Positions 1 to 3,494 of a stretch of DNA of 7,407 nucleotides are shown here, in pieces (within the stretch, counting starts at the first letter, position 1; each line of letters starts with the position of its first letter). The notes below the pieces were generated by a model. The model did no database searches and had not been told where the DNA came from. It saw only the letters and a program-made list of their open reading frames with translations. The DNA comes from Deltaproteobacteria bacterium (lineage in GTDB: Bacteria; Desulfobacterota; Desulfobacteria; Desulfobacterales; BuS5): NCBI GenBank assembly GCA_021157555.1, contig JAGGWL010000293.1:1-7407 (forward strand), in the 5' to 3' direction. The translations under genes were made by a program, and so were the position numbers.

Positions 1-603
1 ACAGTAAATATTAACGGAATAGCTGTAAAAATCTGTGATACTGCAGGCTTACACAAAGCTTCCGACCTTGTTGAGTCTATTGGGATTAAAAAAGTTTATG
101 ATAGTTTAAATGATTTTGATTTAGTCCTTTTTGTTGTAGACGCAACTTGCCCGTTTACTGATGCAGACTACCTGATATTTAATAAAATCAATAAAATGCA
201 GGATAAAAAGATTATTCTTGTCATTAACAAATCAGATTTACTTCATGGCAACAAGGTTAAGCCTGTCCATGATATCTTTAAGGTTGATGCATCTGCAACA
301 ACCTCGGCTCTTTCCAATGTGGGGATTGACTCTTTGCGTGACCTTATAGTCAAGGTTTTTATCAATGATATAAAGTTTGGCTTATCATCACATATAGTAC
401 CCAACTTGAGGCATAAAACAGCTCTTGAAAATGCCCAAAAAGCTGCGGAGACAGCAATCGGCAACATCAAGAGGTCAGCACCTCTGGAAATTATAGCCCT
501 GGACATTAAATCATCCATTGATGCTTTGGGTTCAATAACTGGAAGAAATGTTGATATTGATATTTTGGATCAAATTTTTAATAGATTCTGTATTGGAAAA
601 TAA
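1..603 (+). CDS. mnmE: tRNA uridine-5-carboxymethylaminomethyl(34) synthesis GTPase MnmE, C-terminal part
   Basis: The 5' end is cut by the window edge; 200 codons and a TAA stop are present. With MnmG, MnmE modifies the wobble uridine (U34) of a subset of tRNAs in the cytoplasm. The visible part starts inside the G domain. The G3 motif DTAGLH is at nt 37-54, the G4 motif NKSD at nt 226-237, and a G5-like SALSNVGIDSL segment follows near nt 304-336. After that comes the helical C-terminal region, ending in the family-diagnostic FCIGK, whose Cys is the conserved near-terminal cysteine. The G1 P-loop, the K-loop and the N-terminal tetrahydrofolate-binding domain lie outside the window. G3 ends in His, where E. 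coli MnmE has DTAGLR; this looks like normal family variation. Identification is secure from the G-motif spacing plus the C-terminal signature. The gene often sits in the yidC-jag-mnmE cluster near oriC, which fits the parS site just downstream. Confidence 0.96.
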   Translation, partial: TVNINGIAVKICDTAGLHKASDLVESIGIKKVYDSLNDFDLVLFVVDATCPFTDADYLIFNKINKMQDKKIILVINKSDLLHGNKVKPVHDIFKVDASATTSALSNVGIDSLRDLIVKVFINDIKFGLSSHIVPNLRHKTALENAQKAAETAIGNIKRSAPLEIIALDIKSSIDALGSITGRNVDIDILDQIFNRFCIGK

Positions 604-623
604 ACCCATTTAAGGAACGTGGA

Positions 624-638
624 CAAAATAGTATTTTG
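624..638. repeat. short inverted repeat between mnmE and the YkgJ gene
   Basis: CAAAATA and TATTTTG form perfect 7-bp arms around a single G. This could be an operator-like or weak hairpin element in the 86-bp gap after mnmE. No T-run follows, so it is not an obvious intrinsic terminator, and an AT-rich chance match is possible. Confidence 0.3.
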
Positions 639-654
639 ATATCGTCATACATAT

Positions 655-670
655 TGTTTCACGTGAAACA
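655..670. promoter_or_regulatory. parS: parS centromere site (ParB/Spo0J binding site)
   Basis: The sequence TGTTTCACGTGAAACA matches the canonical bacterial parS consensus at all 16 positions. It is the core of a longer perfect palindrome, 22 bp at 652-673, with no unpaired centre. ParB binds parS, loads as a CTP-dependent clamp, spreads along DNA and directs origin segregation with ParA. parS sites cluster near oriC. Placement in the gap after mnmE, a gene often in the oriC-proximal rpmH-yidC-mnmE-parAB neighbourhood, supports this. It lies only 16 bp upstream of the next gene's ATG, so ParB occupancy could also affect that gene's expression (inference). Confidence 0.92.
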
Positions 671-689
671 ATAAACAGGAGTTAATTTT

Positions 690-1367
690 ATGGATACAAT
701 TTTAGAACCATTTTTTAAAAAATATGAAGATCTCTCTTCTATAACAGACAAGGTGTTTGAAAAAGTAAAAAAAGAATTCCCAAATTGTGTAAAATGTAAA
801 GCGGAATGTTCGGATTGTTGTTATGCTTTATTTGATCTGACATTGATCGAAGCTTTGTATGTTAATTTTCATTTTTATAAAAAACATAAAGGGGAGAAAA
901 AAACAGAAATTATTGATAACGCCAACAGAGCAGATCGAAAAATTTACAAACTTAAAAAAAAAGCGTACAAAGATTTTGAAGCCGGAAAAAATGAAACTGA
1001 AATTCTTATGGCAATGGCCAAAGAAAAAGTACGATGTCCACTTCTAAACAGTAATAATACCTGTGATCTTTATGAAAACAGGCCTATTACATGCAAGCTT
1101 TATGGGATCCCCACGTCAATAGGCGGAATTGGGCATACTTGTGGAATATCCGCTTTTGAAGAAGGTCAGAAATATCCAACTGTAAGTCTTGATAAAATTC
1201 AAACAAAACTTTTTGCAATATCCGATGAACTGGCGCAGGCTCTCAATACAAAATATTCAAAACTCGGGGAAATGATAGTACCTTTATCAATGGCTCTTAT
1301 TACGGAATATGATGAAGAGCATTTAGGTGTCAATACCAAGAAAGAAGAAGGGGATGAAAATGTATAA
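690..1367 (+). CDS. YkgJ-family cysteine-cluster protein (putative Zn/Fe-chelating)
   Basis: This 225-residue protein starts at ATG 690, with AGGAG at 677-681 and an 8-nt spacer. It has nine cysteines in a pattern typical of the YkgJ family. An N-terminal cluster C33-x2-C36-x3-C40-x2-C43-C44 is followed by C116 (RCPLL), C125 (TCDLYENRP) and C135 (TCKLYG), then C151 (GHTCGI). The RCPLL...CxLYxxRPxxCKxYG block is the family hallmark. These cysteines are thought to bind Zn or an Fe-S/Fe centre; the family's biochemical role is poorly defined. A Lys-rich, probably helical insert (residues about 62-112) separates the two clusters. No signal peptide or membrane segment is evident, so the protein is probably cytoplasmic. 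The C-terminal tail is acidic and Lys-rich. The next gene starts inside its last codons, implying co-translation. A parS site lies immediately upstream. Confidence 0.88.
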   Translation: MDTILEPFFKKYEDLSSITDKVFEKVKKEFPNCVKCKAECSDCCYALFDLTLIEALYVNFHFYKKHKGEKKTEIIDNANRADRKIYKLKKKAYKDFEAGKNETEILMAMAKEKVRCPLLNSNNTCDLYENRPITCKLYGIPTSIGGIGHTCGISAFEEGQKYPTVSLDKIQTKLFAISDELAQALNTKYSKLGEMIVPLSMALITEYDEEHLGVNTKKEEGDENV

Positions 1368-1707
1368 ATTAGACCCCGCTGAAGTAGAAGAAAGAAAAAA
1401 AGCTATTTTTAACAGCATGTCCCCAAGACGTCAGAAGCATATTCTTAAAAAAGGATATGAGGAATGGGACCCATTTGAAGAACCTAAAGACCCCATAGAT
1501 ATCAGAAAAGACAGGACAAATAGAACCTCTCAAATGCTGGTGAGAGAATTTCTTCAGTCTGTAACTTCTGAAGAATACAGCAATGCTTACGGAAGAGGCG
1601 TTCTGGATATGTGTATGGGCATCATTAATGATGATGACAAGTATATAGGGATGTTTGAATTTGCCACATGGTATAGAACGCTCTTGAAAAGAGAGGGTTT
1701 TGAATAA
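1360..1707 (+). CDS. small hypothetical protein, coupled to the YkgJ-family gene
   Basis: I do not recognise a characterised family. The preferred start is ATG 1360 (115 residues, MYKLDPAEVEERKK...). It has a GAAGGGG Shine-Dalgarno run about 6 nt upstream and overlaps the preceding gene by 8 bp. ATG 1354 and GTG 1327 are in-frame alternatives with poorer spacing. The protein is highly charged. Its N-terminal third is basic and helical (MSPRRQKHILKKGYEEWDPFE), followed by a Pro/Asp-rich linker (EEPKDPIDIRKDR). A C-terminal half, likely all-helical (residues about 50-115), has no Cys cluster except C82 in DMCMG. No membrane segment or signal peptide is seen. Tight overlap with the YkgJ gene suggests a common function, possibly a partner protein (inference). 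Its last 12 codons plus the 3' flank are duplicated downstream at 2327-2401. Confidence 0.75.
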   Translation: MYKLDPAEVEERKKAIFNSMSPRRQKHILKKGYEEWDPFEEPKDPIDIRKDRTNRTSQMLVREFLQSVTSEEYSNAYGRGVLDMCMGIINDDDKYIGMFEFATWYRTLLKREGFE

Positions 1708-1743
1708 GCAGCATGCTCTATCAGGCACAGCAAAACATGAAAG
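1669..1743 (+). repeat. 75-bp direct repeat, copy 1 (3' end of hypothetical gene and flank)
   Basis: This copy runs from the TGG codon 13 codons before the end of the hypothetical gene (stop included) to 36 bp past its stop. It aligns without gaps to 2327-2401 with 7 mismatches in 75 by hand count (about 91% identity). With copy 2 it brackets the hicBA module. Confidence 0.9.
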
Positions 1744-1773
1744 ATTCACCGCAGAGATCACAGAGGGAATATT

Positions 1774-1819
1774 GGGGTCATATCTTGAATTGTGAATTAC
1801 TATTCAATATGTGACACCC
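1774..1819. repeat. REP-like imperfect inverted repeat A
   Basis: The left arm GGGGTCATATCTTGAAT (1774-1790) and right arm ATTCAATATGTGACACCC (1802-1819) are imperfectly inverted around an 11-nt spacer. The left-arm block tGGGGTCATATCTTGAATtgtgaatta is closely related to 2248-2274, and the right arm to 2296-2314, so this is one of two copies of a hairpin element flanking hicBA. The GGGTCACAT...ATGTGACCC type of terminus is reminiscent of REP-type or IS200-like transposase-mobilised repeats (inference). It ends 4 bp from the hicA stop codon and could also act as a 3' structure for the hicBA transcript. Confidence 0.65.
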
Positions 1820-1823
1820 AATT

Positions 1824-2012
1824 TCACCCTATTACCTCTATTGATAATGCCTTACATATTTTCTTAGATAGCATATTTGGTATTTCAGTATGTCTTGGGA
1901 TAGCTTCAGAATGCCCTGTTTTAGGATTACACCACAAAGAATGGTTGGCACCTTCGCGTTTTAGGTAACAGCCATTATGTCTGAGATGTTTGACAATATT
2001 TCTACGCTTCAT
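1824..2012 (-). CDS. hicA: HicA-type toxin (mRNA interferase) of a type II toxin-antitoxin system
   Basis: This 62-residue protein has the usual HicA/YcfA length and dsRBD-like pattern. It has a basic N-terminus (MKRRNIVKHLRHNG), then the conserved YLKREGANHSLWCNP block with the putative catalytic His24, then the IPRHTEI strand and a C-terminal helix ending in KKICKALSI. HicA cleaves or blocks mRNA translation until neutralised by HicB. All key positions look intact, so the toxin appears functional. ATG 2012 overlaps the upstream antitoxin stop in an ATGA arrangement, typical of translationally coupled TA operons. The stop lies 4 bp from repeat A. This short, AT-rich gene sits in a cassette-like setting, suggesting acquisition by transfer. 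Confidence 0.9.
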   Translation of the reverse strand: MKRRNIVKHLRHNGCYLKREGANHSLWCNPKTGHSEAIPRHTEIPNMLSKKICKALSIEVIG

Positions 2013-2224
2013 CCAATTGCTACCATTTCAGAAAATGCATCTGGTGGGATAGCTCTAAACGAATCTTGTCGTCTATCTTCTAGAATTAATTCAATTGCCT
2101 CAGACAAGCTTTTCAGACATTGCTCTTTGGTTTTTCCTTGTCCATTAGCTCCCGGCAATTCGGCACAATATGCAATAAACCAATTTTCATCTTTTTCGAT
2201 AATTGCAGTAAATTCATTATGCAT
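2009..2224 (-). CDS. hicB: HicB-type antitoxin (short form)
   Basis: This 71-residue protein begins MHNEFTAIIEKDENWFIAYCAELPGANGQGKT, the partial RNase H-like beta-strand fold of HicB antitoxins with the conserved W-F/Y-x-A-x-C/x-ELPG-x-x-x-x-G pattern. It is followed by helix EQCLKSLSEAIELILED. HicB binds and inhibits HicA. There is no room for a separate C-terminal ribbon-helix-helix or HTH DNA-binding domain, so operon autoregulation by this protein alone is uncertain. A strong GGAGGA Shine-Dalgarno (complement of 2231-2236) sits 6 nt before the ATG. Antitoxin-first order and the 4-bp overlap with hicA support one operon. Repeat B begins about 25 bp upstream and must contain the promoter. 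Confidence 0.9.
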   Translation of the reverse strand: MHNEFTAIIEKDENWFIAYCAELPGANGQGKTKEQCLKSLSEAIELILEDRRQDSFRAIPPDAFSEMVAIG

Positions 2225-2248
2225 AAAAAATCCTCCATACTAACTTTT

Positions 2249-2313
2249 GGAGTCACATCTTGAATTATAAATTAAAGCTTTCAAATCCCATTAGTTATTC
2301 ACTATGTGACCCC
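2249..2313. repeat. REP-like imperfect inverted repeat B
   Basis: The left arm GGAGTCACATCTTGAAT (2249-2265) and right arm ATTCACTATGTGACCCC (2297-2313) match in 14 of 17 positions as inverted repeats, around a 31-nt spacer. It is a second, longer-looped copy of the element at 1774-1819, in the same orientation. The two copies tightly enclose hicBA. Confidence 0.65.
2264..2269 (-). promoter_or_regulatory. candidate -10 box for hicBA, inside repeat B
   Basis: The complement reads TATAAT, a perfect sigma70 -10 hexamer about 40 bp upstream of the hicB ATG. No good -35 is seen at 16-18 bp. The matching position in repeat A does not have this hexamer. Confidence 0.4.
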
Positions 2314-2326
2314 TAAACTCGCTCTC

Positions 2327-2365
2327 TGGTATAGAACGCTCTTGAAAAAAGAGGGTTTAGAATAA
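2327..2365 (+). pseudogene. 3'-end remnant of the hypothetical gene at 1360-1707
   Basis: Twelve codons and a TAA stop read WYRTLLKKEGLE, compared with WYRTLLKREGFE at the end of the intact gene. The frame and stop are preserved and the two substitutions are conservative (R to K, F to L). Upstream of the TGG codon there is no similarity to the gene, so this is an orphan gene end and not a coding gene. Confidence 0.75.
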
Positions 2366-2401
2366 GCAGCATGCCCTGTCAGGCACAACAAAAAATAAAA
2401 G
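2327..2401 (+). repeat. 75-bp direct repeat, copy 2
   Basis: This copy pairs with 1669-1743 and is displaced by exactly 658 bp. Similarity begins abruptly at 2327. It may continue weakly past 2401 (GCAGA...ACA in both flanks), but with gaps. Confidence 0.9.
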
Positions 2402-2439
2402 TGCAGATTACAATACAAATCTAATTGATTGAAATCATT

Positions 2440-2493
2440 AACTTTAGGCACGCGTAGAGACAAGGCATGCCTTGTCTCTACAACTTTAGGCAC
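2440..2493. mobile_element. 28-bp perfect palindrome flanked by 12-bp direct repeats (miniature insertion-like element)
   Basis: The palindrome at 2454-2481 consists of GTAGAGACAAGGCA followed by its exact reverse complement. It is flanked on the left (2440-2451) and right (2482-2493) by identical AACTTTAGGCAC, with only GC between the left repeat and the palindrome. This is the pattern expected of a short inserted palindrome with a target-site duplication. Palindromes beginning GTAGAGAC are, from memory, common dispersed repeats in several phyla. No T-run follows on either strand, so it is not an ordinary intrinsic terminator, although it lies about 38 bp beyond the ATPase stop codon. Confidence 0.6.
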
Positions 2494-2518
2494 TTTCATG
2501 ATTATATTTTATTTACTT

Positions 2519-3199
2519 CTATGCCTTTTTTATAAGCATAGATGATGGATCAACGTGTATGGTGGAATCATTAGCAAGACCCTTTATAAATTCAACATAT
2601 ACTTTTTTTTCTTTAGGTTGTAATTGAATAACAGCGTCAAAATTATCTGCAACATGAAAAAAAGGCGATGGTGTGCCATCCTCGCCAGGATCTTCATCCC
2701 TGTGTATATGCCCGGAAAACCATACCGGCAATGATTTTTGAATAGCAAACGCTTTGATTTCTTTAAGCAAATCCTGAGTGGTTTCGTCAAGAGGGAGCCC
2801 GTCAATAATTAATACATCCGGCAGGAATATTTCCTGTTCCGTAATATCGGAAAATCGTTCCACAAAATTAGGCAACTTAAATCCGTCAGTCTTAAAAGTC
2901 ATAATAAATCTATAGGGCAATAATAAATCCAGAGGAGTCCCATGCAAGTCAACAATGTTCTGATCCACCAAATCCTTCAAAATTTCTTTATACCATAATG
3001 AAATCTTTTTAACAGAATCGTGAAGGCTGATATGTAAAACTTTCTTCCGATTCATCATATAGCTTAATGCAACCTGTACCAAAAAAGAAGTTTTGCCGAC
3101 TCCTGCCCGAGCTACAACAGCGGCAAAACTCCCTTTGTTTATAATACTATCAGTTTCAACACCTAAAGGGTTATAATCAATAGACTCATATTTTGTCAT
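2519..3199 (-). CDS. RecA/KaiC-like P-loop ATPase of unknown role
   Basis: This 226-residue protein starts at ATG 3199, preceded by AAGGAG with a 5-nt spacer. The Walker A motif ARAGVGKTS is at residues 30-38. A hydrophobic Walker B strand ending in Asp (VLIID, 129-133) follows. A later strand LPVWFSGHIHRDED (157-170) may carry a sensor/arginine-finger-like role, and the C-terminal beta-rich part includes NFDAVIQLQPKEKKVYVEFIKG. The single-domain layout, with Walker A near the N-terminus and residues KVLHISLHDS after the second strand, resembles RecA-fold ATPases of the KaiC/DnaB/Rad55 type. I cannot assign a specific function. No signal peptide or membrane segment is seen, so it is probably cytosolic. 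It lies downstream of fusA on the same strand but is separated by about 290 bp including a large hairpin, so it is probably an independent transcription unit. Confidence 0.8.
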   Translation of the reverse strand: MTKYESIDYNPLGVETDSIINKGSFAAVVARAGVGKTSFLVQVALSYMMNRKKVLHISLHDSVKKISLWYKEILKDLVDQNIVDLHGTPLDLLLPYRFIMTFKTDGFKLPNFVERFSDITEQEIFLPDVLIIDGLPLDETTQDLLKEIKAFAIQKSLPVWFSGHIHRDEDPGEDGTPSPFFHVADNFDAVIQLQPKEKKVYVEFIKGLANDSTIHVDPSSMLIKKA

Positions 3200-3385
3200 A
3201 TTAACTCCTTACCGTGATATTTATCATTCTCACATAAAATGGTTTTTAAAATCCATATCAAGATCGGCCAAAAAACCCCGCACGTTGAAAGCCAATCTCA
3301 AAAAAAGCGTGAAACATTTTTTAATTTCAACTATTTTTTTAGTAATGGTTCACCAAGGATATAAACTTACAGGAACCCCAGGCGT
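3200..3385. other. non-coding region upstream of the ATPase gene
   Basis: This AT-rich stretch has no credible gene. It holds the AAGGAG Shine-Dalgarno (3205-3210, read on the minus strand), the small inverted repeat TGATATTTATCA at 3215-3226, and a near-palindrome at 3239-3256 (ATGGTTTTTAAAATCCAT). It also holds a degenerate copy of the tip of the neighbouring big repeat (GTAATGGTTCACCA, 3342-3355). A minus-strand promoter for the ATPase gene is expected here, but I saw no convincing -35/-10 pair. Confidence 0.5.
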
Positions 3386-3494
3386 GTAAGCGTTTACCAG
3401 TGCCTCAGGTGTGCACGTTCAGGGCGAGTGACTATAGTCAAACCTATGTCGCTTGCCCTGAACGTGTGCAGATGGGGTACTGGTGAACGCTTAC
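3386..3494. repeat. 109-bp long inverted repeat (hairpin) overlapping the fusA stop codon
   Basis: The 47-nt arms at 3386-3432 and 3448-3494 are inverted copies with 38 of 47 Watson-Crick pairs; seven of the nine differences become G-U pairs in a plus-strand RNA. The stem extends inward past a one-base bulge by ATAG/CTAT, leaving a six-base loop. The ends are GTAAGCGTT...AACGCTTAC. The right end covers the fusA stop (TAA = complement of 3491-3493). On the plus strand it is followed by seven T, though those are the fusA Lys codons. It could be a dispersed palindromic element (MITE/REP class) or a 3' structural element. Confidence 0.85.

Noticed and set aside
1744..1768. CACCGCAGAGATCACAGAGGG, short 10-bp-period imperfect repeat
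   Set aside because: Only about two units; too short to call a tandem repeat or CRISPR. No CRISPR array or tRNA/rRNA gene was seen in the window.
1977..2243. 88-codon plus-strand open frame across hicB
   Set aside because: It is antisense to a well-supported hicB and the start of hicA, with no recognisable protein features.
2454..2481. Palindrome as an intrinsic terminator for the ATPase gene
   Set aside because: The stem is strong but there is no loop and no T-run on either strand; the direct-repeat flanks fit an insertion better.
2302..2499. 65-codon minus-strand open frame
   Set aside because: It is composed of the duplicated gene tail, the palindrome and its direct repeats read backwards; no family resemblance and no ribosome site.
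3308..3316. CGTGAAACA resembling half of a parS site
   Set aside because: The other half is missing (preceded by AAAAAAG), so there is no palindrome for a ParB dimer; likely chance.
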